64,000 bases of DNA, from positions 112,546 through 176,545 of the forward strand of contig NZ_FOVD01000010.1 in assembly GCF_900115055.1 (NCBI RefSeq), in the 5' to 3' direction. This DNA is from Chryseobacterium oleae (lineage in GTDB: Bacteria; Bacteroidota; Bacteroidia; Flavobacteriales; Weeksellaceae). Made by a program: the position numbers and the translations under genes. Below, piece after piece: positions 50,911-58,773 of this stretch (positions within the stretch are counted from its first letter, which is position 1; every line of letters begins with the position of its first letter). The notes below the pieces were generated by a model. That model did no database searches and had not been told where the DNA came from. It worked only from the letters and a program-made list of their open reading frames with translations.

Positions 50911-53112
50911 TTAAAACTTGTAAGTAAGAGTTCCCACTGCATTAATGAGCTTCTGTGGATTGGCAGTAGTATATCCTATCCAGTAGCGTTCATTGGTGAA
51001 ATTGTCTACTTTTACTCCTATCCTGAATCTTTTAGTGTCATAATAGGCGCTTGCGTTCAGTACAAAATAAGAAGGCAGAGTAAATACATTTTCAGTAGCT
51101 ACATGAGTAACCGGATCAGTCTCCACATTATTGACAATCTTATTTTCGCTGGCGTAGTTTCCACCAACTCCGAATCCTAAGCCTTTAAGTTTTCCATCAA
51201 GAAACTGGTAGCTTGCGTATAGATTAGCCAGATAAGGAGAACCTGACGTATTCGGTCTTCTGTCTAAAACGGACTTATCAGACTGGGTGTATTTCGAATC
51301 ATTATAAGTAAACCCTGCAATGGCTGTAAAACCTTTTACCAGATAAGCGTTCACTTCAAGCTCAACACCTCTGCTTACAATAGTTCCGTCCTGTATCTGT
51401 GCATTGGGAGCATCTACGGTAGGCACATTTCTTAAAACATCCTTTACTTTAATGTTGTAGTAACTGAAAGTAGAAGATACTTTTCCATTAAAAAGGCTTG
51501 TCTTAATTCCTCCCTCCATTTGGTTGGCCTGTTCAGGAAGCGGTGTGTTTGTCGCTCCCGCTCCGTCTACATAATAACTAAGGTTTTTAAAACTGTTCTG
51601 ATAATTCCCGAAAAGAGAAACCTTGTCTTTGATTACTTCATACACAACCCCAAGTTTTGGAGAAAAGAAAGTCTGATTCATTTTCTTTCCATCCGCAACA
51701 TCAGCTCCCGGTTTATTGTTGAAATTGTCAACACGTAAAGCCATCAGCACATTCAGATTGTTCGTTATGTTCAGGACATTGGATAAGTATACGGCGTAGT
51801 TTTCCTGTGTTCCGGATATTAAGTAGGGTTTTTCATTTCCTGCCATTCCATTGTACATGGATTGAAGAGCTGCTCCATTGAAGTTGGTATAGTTGAAGCC
51901 CGGCTGATGTAATGGGACAGGTACAGACTCACCGGCGGCATTTTTGTCGAATCCGTTTACATCATAGAAATTCTGATTGTTGTTTACCCTTAAATAATCA
52001 AATCCTAAAACTACACGGTTTCTTAAGTTTCCGATTTTAAAATCTCCGTTAAAGTTCTGTTGGAAATTGATTGATTTTTTTCTGCTGTCTCGCGTAGACT
52101 GATCACTTCTGTACATGCTGGTAGCATCATCACCCATAAAATACAGATAAGGCATAAACCCTTCTGAATAGCTGGAAGAACTGCTGAAATTGGTAGAAGA
52201 AGTGATAGAATTTGAAATTTTATACTGAACCTGCCCAAAGAAATTGATGCTTCGTCCCGTATTGGTAAGGTCTTTTCCTAAGTATGAATTTTTGTAATCC
52301 AGATTAAGATTCCTGATGTTATTCACCTTCTGCAAATATTTTCCTGAATAAAAGAAGAACGTCTGATCGCTCATACTCTTCATTTGGAATAATTCCATAT
52401 CCAGGTTAATGCTTAATCGGTCTGTTGGTTTATAGCTTAAGCTTGGCGCAATTGCTAAATTTCTTCTGAAACCTTCTGTCTGAAATGTACCTTCGTTGGT
52501 ATAAGCAGAATTTAAGCGGAATAGAAGTTTCTTATCATTCGTTAGGGGAGTGTTGATGTCTACGGCGGCTCTGTACGTGTCATAACTTCCTCCTGCAAGA
52601 CTTACATTTCCTCCGAAAGTCTCAAAAGGTTTTTTTGTTACACGGTTGATAACACCTCCATAACTGGTCAGCAAGCTTCCGAATAATGTTCCGGATGGAC
52701 CTTTTAAAACCTCAAGTTTTTCAAGGTTCACGGCATCTATAGTACTGGTTACTGCTCCAAGAACTCCGTTTCTCAATGAATTGGATGAAACAAATCCTCT
52801 TAAACTTACATAAGCTCCACCATCACCGGCTCTTCCATTAGATGTCCACATGGTTTGCAGACCCGTAATGTTTTTGAAAGCATCATCAACGGTAAAAATT
52901 CCCTGATTTTCTAAAATTACTTTATCTACGCTCGAATATACCTGTGGGTTTTCAATAGCTTTTAAAGGCATCTTATTGGAATAATCACTGTCTTTTTTGA
53001 CATAGGTGTTGATGATCACTTCATCAATGCTTTTTAAGGCTGTTGAATCCTTTTCCTGGGCAGAGACCAGTAGAGAACCCAGCAATGAGGCACAGATCAG
53101 TACTTGTTTCAT
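50911..53112 (-). CDS. TonB-dependent siderophore receptor, first gene of operon
   Basis: A 733-residue outer-membrane receptor. A signal peptide (KQVLICASLLGSLLVSAQ) precedes IDEVIINTYVKKDSDY, then a plug with AFKNITGLQTMWTSNG, AYVSLRGFVSSNSLRNGV and EVLKGPSGTLFGSLL, and a barrel ending NAVGTLTYKF. The ATG at 53112 is used rather than the TTG at 53121 because a -7 box lies just ahead. It heads an operon with the next receptor, a PepSY protein and a third receptor. Confidence 0.94.
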   Translation of the reverse strand: MKQVLICASLLGSLLVSAQEKDSTALKSIDEVIINTYVKKDSDYSNKMPLKAIENPQVYSSVDKVILENQGIFTVDDAFKNITGLQTMWTSNGRAGDGGAYVSLRGFVSSNSLRNGVLGAVTSTIDAVNLEKLEVLKGPSGTLFGSLLTSYGGVINRVTKKPFETFGGNVSLAGGSYDTYRAAVDINTPLTNDKKLLFRLNSAYTNEGTFQTEGFRRNLAIAPSLSYKPTDRLSINLDMELFQMKSMSDQTFFFYSGKYLQKVNNIRNLNLDYKNSYLGKDLTNTGRSINFFGQVQYKISNSITSSTNFSSSSSYSEGFMPYLYFMGDDATSMYRSDQSTRDSRKKSINFQQNFNGDFKIGNLRNRVVLGFDYLRVNNNQNFYDVNGFDKNAAGESVPVPLHQPGFNYTNFNGAALQSMYNGMAGNEKPYLISGTQENYAVYLSNVLNITNNLNVLMALRVDNFNNKPGADVADGKKMNQTFFSPKLGVVYEVIKDKVSLFGNYQNSFKNLSYYVDGAGATNTPLPEQANQMEGGIKTSLFNGKVSSTFSYYNIKVKDVLRNVPTVDAPNAQIQDGTIVSRGVELEVNAYLVKGFTAIAGFTYNDSKYTQSDKSVLDRRPNTSGSPYLANLYASYQFLDGKLKGLGFGVGGNYASENKIVNNVETDPVTHVATENVFTLPSYFVLNASAYYDTKRFRIGVKVDNFTNERYWIGYTTANPQKLINAVGTLTYKF

Positions 53113-53129
53113 GAAAGTCAAATTTTTTG

Positions 53130-53182
53130 CAAATATATTGTTTTTAATTGTTCTAAATAAATAACAGGATTGATATTTATCA
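53130..53182 (-). promoter_or_regulatory. Receptor operon promoter with nearby palindrome
   Basis: TATATTTG (53137-53130 on the minus strand) matches TAnnTTTG and ends 17 nt before the ATG. A perfect 12-bp palindrome TGATATTTATCA lies upstream at 53171-53182, roughly 50 bp before the expected start. It resembles half of a Fur-type site but is not a full match, so iron control is only a possibility. Confidence 0.5.
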
Positions 53183-53206
53183 TGAATTCATTAGGCACTA
53201 AATAAC

Positions 53207-53242
53207 AAAACCCCGCTTCAGTCTGTGCTGAAGCGGGGTTTT
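53207..53242 (-). terminator. Strong terminator of secA
   Basis: AAAACCCCGCTTCAG (53207-53221) and CTGAAGCGGGGTTTT (53228-53242) form a perfect 15-bp stem with a six-base loop. It can work in both directions; on the minus strand it follows secA. Confidence 0.95.
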
Positions 53243-53265
53243 TATGAGATTTTATTATTAATTCC

Positions 53266-56200
53266 TTAAGCAGGGATTTCTCCTTTGTATAAGAAAGAGA
53301 TAATTTCTTTGTTCATTTTGTCTACCATTTCACTGAATAAGTGGAATGATTCCTGTTTGTAAATCACCAATGGATCTTTCTGCTCGTAAACGGCACCTTG
53401 AGAAGATCTTCTCAGGTCATCCATTTCACGAAGGTGAAGTTTCCAGTTTTCATCGATGATGGATAAAGTGATATTCTTTTCAAAATCATTGATTAAACTT
53501 TCACACTGAGTATCGTAAGCTTCTTTCAGATCAGCCACAATTGTCATTGTTTTGTGTCCGTCTGAGAAAGGAACCTGGATCATTTTAAACATGGAACCCT
53601 GATTCTGATACACATTCTCAATGATAGGGAATGATTTTTCTTTCAGTAAGTTCAGTTTCATTTTATAATCTTCCTGAGCTGCCTTGAAAACAAGATCCGT
53701 CAATTCAGGAATCTGCTTGCTCTTGAAATCATTTTCAGAAACCGGAGATTCCATGGTGAAGAACTTAATGATATCGAATTCGAAATCTTTATAGTTTCCT
53801 GTAGCTTTTCCTTTGGTAACAATTGAATTTGAAACATCAAAAATCATGTTCGTAATGTCATACTTAAGGTGATCTCCAAAAAGAGCATTCTTTCTTCTCT
53901 TATAGATCACGTCACGCTGTTTGTTCATTACGTCATCGTACTCAAGAAGTCTCTTTCTGATCCCGAAGTTGTTTTCTTCTACTTTCTTCTGCGCTCTTTC
54001 AATAGACTTGCTGATCATAGAATGCTGAATCACTTCACCATCTTTATGACCCATTCTGTCCATCATTTTCGCGATTCTCTCAGAACCGAAAAGACGCATA
54101 AGGTTATCTTCAAGAGATACATAGAACTGAGAACTTCCAGGGTCACCCTGACGTCCCGCTCTACCTCTAAGCTGTCTGTCTACACGTCTTGAATCGTGTC
54201 TTTCTGTACCGATAATAGCCAAACCTCCTGCTTCTTTTACTTCTTTGGAAAGCTTGATATCCGTACCACGACCTGCCATGTTCGTTGCAATCGTTACAAC
54301 GCCCGGCTGTCCTGCTCCGGCAACGATCTCTGCTTCTTTCTTGTGAAGCTTCGCGTTCAATACCTGGTGTGGGATTTTTCTTAACTGAAGGGCCTTAGAA
54401 AGTAACTGAGAAATTTCAACAGAAGTAGTACCTACCAATACAGGTCTTTTGGCTGCTGTTAATTTTTCAATTTCTTCAATAACGGCGTTATATTTTTCAC
54501 GGTTAGTTTTGAAAACTAAATCCTGTCTGTCATGTCTTAAAATAGGACGGTTGGTAGGAATCACCACAACATCTAATTTGTAGATCTCCCAAAGCTCTCC
54601 CGCCTCTGTTTCAGCTGTACCGGTCATCCCCGCAAGCTTGTTATACATACGGAAATAGTTCTGAAGTGTTACCGTTGCAAAAGTCTGCGTAGCGGCTTCA
54701 ATTTTTACATTTTCCTTAGCTTCGATCGCCTGGTGAAGACCGTCTGAATAACGTCTTCCTTCCATGATACGACCTGTCTGCTCGTCTACGATTTTTACTT
54801 CCCCGTCAATCACTACATACTCATCATCTTTTTCAAATAATGTGTAAGCTTTTAACAGCTGGCTCATTGTGTGTACACGCTCAGATTTTTCTGCGAAGTC
54901 AGAGAAAAGTTTTTCTTTAGCTTCGAATTCTTCTTCTTTAGAAAGATTTCTGGCTTCAACTTCAGCGATTTCTGTTCCGATATCCGGAAGAACAAAGAAG
55001 TTATTGTCAGAATTCCCCTGAGACATATATTCTACTCCTTTATCGGTAAGATCAACCTGATTGTTTTTCTCTTCGATAACGAAATAAAGATCTTTATCTA
55101 CGATCGGCATATCACGGTTGTTGTCCTGCATGTATTGCGCTTCCACTTTCTGAAGCAATGCTCTGTTTCCGCTTTCCGATAAGAATTTGATTAATTGTCT
55201 GTTTTTAGGAAGACCTCTGTAAGACTGAAGCAATTTGAATCCTCCTTCTTTTGTGTTTCCTGCAGCGATTAATTTTTTCGCCTCATTAAAGAGTGCAGAA
55301 ACCGTTTTTTTCTGAACTTCAACGATTCTGTCGATAGAAGGCTTAAGAACATCAAATTCCTGTCTGTCTCCCTGAGGAACCGGACCTGAAATAATCAATG
55401 GTGTTCTGGCATCATCTACCAATACGGAGTCAACTTCATCCACAATAGCAAAGTTCAATTCTCTTTGCACCAGTTCTGAAGGTGAAGTTACCATGTTATC
55501 TCTCAGATAATCGAAACCGAATTCGTTATTCGTTCCGTAGGTAATATCCGAGTTGTATGCTTTTCTTCTTCCGTCTGAGTTCGGCTGGTGGTTATCGATA
55601 CAATCGATAGACATTCCGTGGAACTGATAAAGAGGGCCCATCCATGCGGAGTCTCTTTTAGCAAGATAGTCGTTCACCGTTACTACGTGAACACCTCTTT
55701 CAGAAAGTGAATTTAAGTAAATAGGTAATGTTCCTACCAAAGTTTTACCTTCACCGGTAGCCATTTCGGTAATTTTACCACTGTGAAGAATAACCCCTCC
55801 GATAAACTGAACATCATAATGAACCATGTCCCAAACTACAGGAGTTCCGGCAGCGTCCCAGGAGTTTTTCCAGATGGCAGTATCTCCCTGAATCTCTACG
55901 AAATCTTTACCCGCTCCGGCCAACTGTCTGTCCCAGTCTGTTGCTTTCGTACGAATCTCTCCGTTCTGAGCCCATCTTCTCGCTGTTTCTTTTACCAGTG
56001 CAAAAGCTTCAGGAAGGATCTGACCAAGAACTTTTTCTTCGATGTCGTATGATTCTTTTTTAAGAGCTTCAATTTTTGTGAAAAGAGCTTCCTTTTCATC
56101 TACGTTAGGTGAATTTTTCACCTGCTCTTTTATCTGTTCTATCTGCGCTGTAATTTTGCTGGTTGCAGATTTAATATTGTCTTTAAATTCAGCAGTTTTT

Positions 56201-56340
56201 TCTCTCAGTCCATCATCAGTCAACTGTTGAATGGCTGGTTCTACAGCTTTGATTTTTGTTACAACTTTTTTTACTTCTTTTAGGTCCTGCGCTTTTTTGT
56301 CTCCCAAAAACCCTTTAAGAACTTTGTTTAAAAAACTCAT
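53266..56340 (-). CDS. secA: Preprotein translocase ATPase SecA
   Basis: A 1024-residue motor of the Sec system. Walker A is in MATGEGKTLVGTLP, the DEVDSVLVDDARTPLI Walker B region and the GRQGDPGSSQFYVSLED motif follow, and the helical scaffold and wing domains are complete. It is longer than the E. coli protein (901), mostly through insertions in the first nucleotide-binding domain. The C terminus ends at FLYKGEIPA without the CxCxSGx8C(H/C) zinc tail that binds SecB and lipids. The gene is monocistronic with a strong terminator. Confidence 0.97.
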   Translation of the reverse strand: MSFLNKVLKGFLGDKKAQDLKEVKKVVTKIKAVEPAIQQLTDDGLREKTAEFKDNIKSATSKITAQIEQIKEQVKNSPNVDEKEALFTKIEALKKESYDIEEKVLGQILPEAFALVKETARRWAQNGEIRTKATDWDRQLAGAGKDFVEIQGDTAIWKNSWDAAGTPVVWDMVHYDVQFIGGVILHSGKITEMATGEGKTLVGTLPIYLNSLSERGVHVVTVNDYLAKRDSAWMGPLYQFHGMSIDCIDNHQPNSDGRRKAYNSDITYGTNNEFGFDYLRDNMVTSPSELVQRELNFAIVDEVDSVLVDDARTPLIISGPVPQGDRQEFDVLKPSIDRIVEVQKKTVSALFNEAKKLIAAGNTKEGGFKLLQSYRGLPKNRQLIKFLSESGNRALLQKVEAQYMQDNNRDMPIVDKDLYFVIEEKNNQVDLTDKGVEYMSQGNSDNNFFVLPDIGTEIAEVEARNLSKEEEFEAKEKLFSDFAEKSERVHTMSQLLKAYTLFEKDDEYVVIDGEVKIVDEQTGRIMEGRRYSDGLHQAIEAKENVKIEAATQTFATVTLQNYFRMYNKLAGMTGTAETEAGELWEIYKLDVVVIPTNRPILRHDRQDLVFKTNREKYNAVIEEIEKLTAAKRPVLVGTTSVEISQLLSKALQLRKIPHQVLNAKLHKKEAEIVAGAGQPGVVTIATNMAGRGTDIKLSKEVKEAGGLAIIGTERHDSRRVDRQLRGRAGRQGDPGSSQFYVSLEDNLMRLFGSERIAKMMDRMGHKDGEVIQHSMISKSIERAQKKVEENNFGIRKRLLEYDDVMNKQRDVIYKRRKNALFGDHLKYDITNMIFDVSNSIVTKGKATGNYKDFEFDIIKFFTMESPVSENDFKSKQIPELTDLVFKAAQEDYKMKLNLLKEKSFPIIENVYQNQGSMFKMIQVPFSDGHKTMTIVADLKEAYDTQCESLINDFEKNITLSIIDENWKLHLREMDDLRRSSQGAVYEQKDPLVIYKQESFHLFSEMVDKMNKEIISFLYKGEIPA

Positions 56341-56350
56341 AAATTTTTTG

Positions 56351-56466
56351 CTTTATGCTTAAAGCAATATGCTTTAAGCGTTTTACTGACACGCTTATCG
56401 TGTGAATTTTATATATAAAAAAGGGCAAAAAAGCTCTAAGCGCATTGCTTAAAGCTTATTGCTTTA
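56351..56466. repeat. Hairpin repeats between DUF2795 gene and secA
   Basis: A perfect inverted repeat GCTTAAAGCA (56357-56366) and TGCTTTAAGC (56370-56379) with an ATA loop, a small ACACG/CGTGT hairpin at 56389-56403, and a second cluster of AAGCAATAAGC-type words at 56440-56466. The block may terminate the DUF2795 transcript on the minus strand and appears to be a reiterated intergenic word family. Confidence 0.55.
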
Positions 56467-56467
56467 A

Positions 56468-56689
56468 TTAATATTCGTCTTCGTTCCAAAGGAAATCCTC
56501 GTCGGTAGGATAATCACTCCATACCTCTTCGATAGATTCGTAGATCTCTCCTTCGTCTTCAATAGCCTGAAGGTTTTCTACAACTTCCATGGGTGCACCA
56601 GTTCTGATTGCATAGTCAATAAGTTCTGCTTTTGTCATCGGCCAAGGCGCGTCACTTAAATAGGAGGCTAGTTCTAATGTCCAGTACAT
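56468..56689 (-). CDS. DUF2795-domain protein
   Basis: A 73-residue acidic protein. The N-terminal half (YWTLELASYLSDAPWPMTKAEL followed by IDYAIRTGAP) matches the DUF2795 family, a small helical fold of unknown function found in many bacteria; the C-terminal half is rich in Asp and Glu. It has its own -7 box and lies upstream of secA in the same direction, separated by hairpin repeats. Confidence 0.88.
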   Translation of the reverse strand: MYWTLELASYLSDAPWPMTKAELIDYAIRTGAPMEVVENLQAIEDEGEIYESIEEVWSDYPTDEDFLWNEDEY

Positions 56690-56707
56690 AATTTTCTAAT
56701 TTTTTTG

Positions 56708-56715
56708 CAAAAGTA
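56708..56715 (-). promoter_or_regulatory. -7 box of the DUF2795 gene
   Basis: TACTTTTG on the minus strand matches TAnnTTTG and ends 18 nt before the ATG at 56689. No -33 TTG was seen. Confidence 0.5.
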
Positions 56716-56831
56716 TAAAATTAGCTTATATTATACGCTTTTTTATACTTGATTTTCAATTCTTTTTGATTAATTTTTGTTCATTGTCCGTCATAGACCG
56801 CATTACAGCTGTTCCGACAACTTACATGATG

Positions 56832-57854
56832 TCATTTTCTCAAAAACCATTCCACAAATTTTTTTATGCCATTTTGGAAGTCTGTGTCTGGTTTGTAGTC
56901 TATTAATGTCTTAGCTTTTGTGATATCTGCATTGGTTTTCTGGACATCTCCCGGCTGCATTGGCAGAATTTTGCGGGTGGCAGAAATTCCAAGGGTATTT
57001 TCTATGGCATTCAACATTTCAGATAAAGTGATGACCTCGCTTTCTCCAAGATTAATAATTTCGTAAACCCCGGAATGATTTTCCAGATAAAGGATGGATT
57101 TCGTGATTCCATCAATGATATCATCAATATAGGTATAGTCTCTGGCCGTGTTTCCATCGCCGTAAAAAGGGATTTCGTGACCTTCTGAGATCAGTTTTGT
57201 AAATTTATGAATGGCAAGATCCGGCCTCTGTCTCGGCCCATAAACGGTGAAGAAACGGAGCTGGATCATGTCAATATGATACAGATTATGGTAAACATGT
57301 CCTAAAACTTCGCCACTTTTCTTTGTTGCAGCGTAAGGCGAAATAGGGTTGTCCACATTATCGGTTTCTGCAAAAGGTGTTTTTTCGTTATTTCCGTAAA
57401 CACTTGATGAAGAGGCACAGATGAATTTATTGATATTGAATTCCTTACAAAGCTCCCATAGGTTCATGGTGCCGCGAACATTTACTTCCTCGTATTCCAG
57501 AGGTCTTTCAATAGAAGGACGTACGCCTGCCAGAGCTGCCAGATGAATAATAAGGTCGATTTTATGGTTTTTGAAGATGGTTTCAAGCCCGTTTTTATCC
57601 CGAATGTCCTGATAATAGAGTTGGTAGCTGTCTGATTGGGAAATAGTCATTAAATGTCTGATGTCTGTCTCTTTGTCCGAAAAATTAAAATCGTAATTTT
57701 TATCGATAGACGCTAAAGTATTTTTAATTTTTATCTGATAATTGTAGAAATCATCAAAATTGTCAACGTTTATGACAGAATGTCCATTTCGTAATAATTT
57801 TTCTATTAAATGGGAACCTATAAATCCGCTTCCTCCAGTTACAAGATAAGTCAT
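56832..57854 (-). CDS. NAD-dependent nucleotide-sugar epimerase/dehydratase
   Basis: A 340-residue short-chain dehydrogenase of the extended type. The Rossmann loop TGGSGFIGSHL is at 6-16, LAALAGVRPSIERP is typical of UDP-glucuronate 4-epimerases, the catalytic YAATKK is at about 172-177 and the SSSSVYG active-site serine stretch precedes it. FFTVYGPRQRPDLAIHKF is also a UDP-glucuronate-epimerase signature, so conversion of UDP-glucuronate to UDP-galacturonate for surface polysaccharide is likely. No other sugar gene is adjacent. Confidence 0.9.
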   Translation of the reverse strand: MTYLVTGGSGFIGSHLIEKLLRNGHSVINVDNFDDFYNYQIKIKNTLASIDKNYDFNFSDKETDIRHLMTISQSDSYQLYYQDIRDKNGLETIFKNHKIDLIIHLAALAGVRPSIERPLEYEEVNVRGTMNLWELCKEFNINKFICASSSSVYGNNEKTPFAETDNVDNPISPYAATKKSGEVLGHVYHNLYHIDMIQLRFFTVYGPRQRPDLAIHKFTKLISEGHEIPFYGDGNTARDYTYIDDIIDGITKSILYLENHSGVYEIINLGESEVITLSEMLNAIENTLGISATRKILPMQPGDVQKTNADITKAKTLIDYKPDTDFQNGIKKFVEWFLRK

Positions 57855-57873
57855 TTGTGATTTTTTAATGTCG

Positions 57874-57881
57874 CAAAAATA
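57874..57881 (-). promoter_or_regulatory. -7 box of the epimerase gene
   Basis: TATTTTTG on the minus strand matches TAnnTTTG and ends 19 nt before the ATG at 57854. The divergent gene at 57941 has no comparable box. Confidence 0.5.
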
Positions 57882-57940
57882 TAAATTTACTTTTTGAAAA
57901 TATAATCATTAAATTTACTTAAAAAAGTAATATAAACAGT

Positions 57941-58738
57941 ATGCAGTTTCAAGGGCAAATTTTAAAAATGACGAGTTTCGACGCACAGCCGATCCAATAT
58001 TATCTTAATCTTTCAGGGGATCTTATCCATATGAACGAGCTTTTCGGAAAGGAACTGCGTATAAAGCATACCGGATTTCAGTGTGTCAACTGTGGAGAAA
58101 ATAAGCCGATTTACAGAATGGGATTCTGCAAGAGCTGTTTCTTTGAAAGCCCTTACGCCAGTGATACCATCATTCGTCCGGAACTTTCCACAGCCCATTT
58201 AGGCGTTGCAGAACGTGATCTGGAAGTGGAAAAACAAATCCAATTGCAGCCTCACACCGTATATTTAGCATACACCGGAGATGTAAAAGTAGGAGTAACA
58301 AGAAATACCCAGATTCCAACAAGATGGATCGATCAGGGTGCCACTTTTGCACTGCCGATTGCCAGAACAGAAAACCGTTACGAAGCGGGAATGATAGAAG
58401 TTGCATTAAAAGAACACCTTCCTGACAAGACCAACTGGAGAAAAATGCTTCAGGATGATTTCGAAGGAGAAATTGATCTCGCCGATTTCCAGCAAAAAAT
58501 CAGACAGTATTTTCCTGATGACTTCCAAAAGTTCTACAGTGAAGGGGAAGATTTGTGGAGATTTGATTACCCTTTTGAAAAACCGTCGAAAGTAACTTCA
58601 TTCACATTAGATAAAAAACCTGAATTCACAGGAAAGCTTACCGGAATAAAAGGACAGTATCTGAGTTTCGATAGTGCCGATTTTATGAATGTTAGAGGGC
58701 ATGAAGGCTATGTCATCGAGCTGGAGATAAAAAATTAA
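57941..58738 (+). CDS. DUF2797 zinc-ribbon protein
   Basis: A 265-residue protein of the DUF2797 family. It has a zinc ribbon made of C48xxC51 and C63xxC66 (FQCVNCGENKPIYRMGFC then KSC), followed by HTVYLAYTGDVKVGVTR and RWIDQGATFALPIARTENRY, a stretch that resembles a GIY-YIG-type fold with its last Glu missing or displaced. The function is unknown; nucleic-acid binding is suggested by the ribbon. It is divergent from the epimerase and followed by the AsmA-like gene after 35 bases. Confidence 0.9.
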   Translation: MQFQGQILKMTSFDAQPIQYYLNLSGDLIHMNELFGKELRIKHTGFQCVNCGENKPIYRMGFCKSCFFESPYASDTIIRPELSTAHLGVAERDLEVEKQIQLQPHTVYLAYTGDVKVGVTRNTQIPTRWIDQGATFALPIARTENRYEAGMIEVALKEHLPDKTNWRKMLQDDFEGEIDLADFQQKIRQYFPDDFQKFYSEGEDLWRFDYPFEKPSKVTSFTLDKKPEFTGKLTGIKGQYLSFDSADFMNVRGHEGYVIELEIKN

Positions 58739-58773
58739 TCTTATATTTAAGATGACAAACACCAAATTACAAT

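Noticed and set aside
53171..53190. A bona fide Fur box in front of the receptor operon
   Set aside because: TGATATTTATCA is a perfect palindrome but matches the 19-bp Fur consensus only in part; kept only as a weak hint in the promoter entry.
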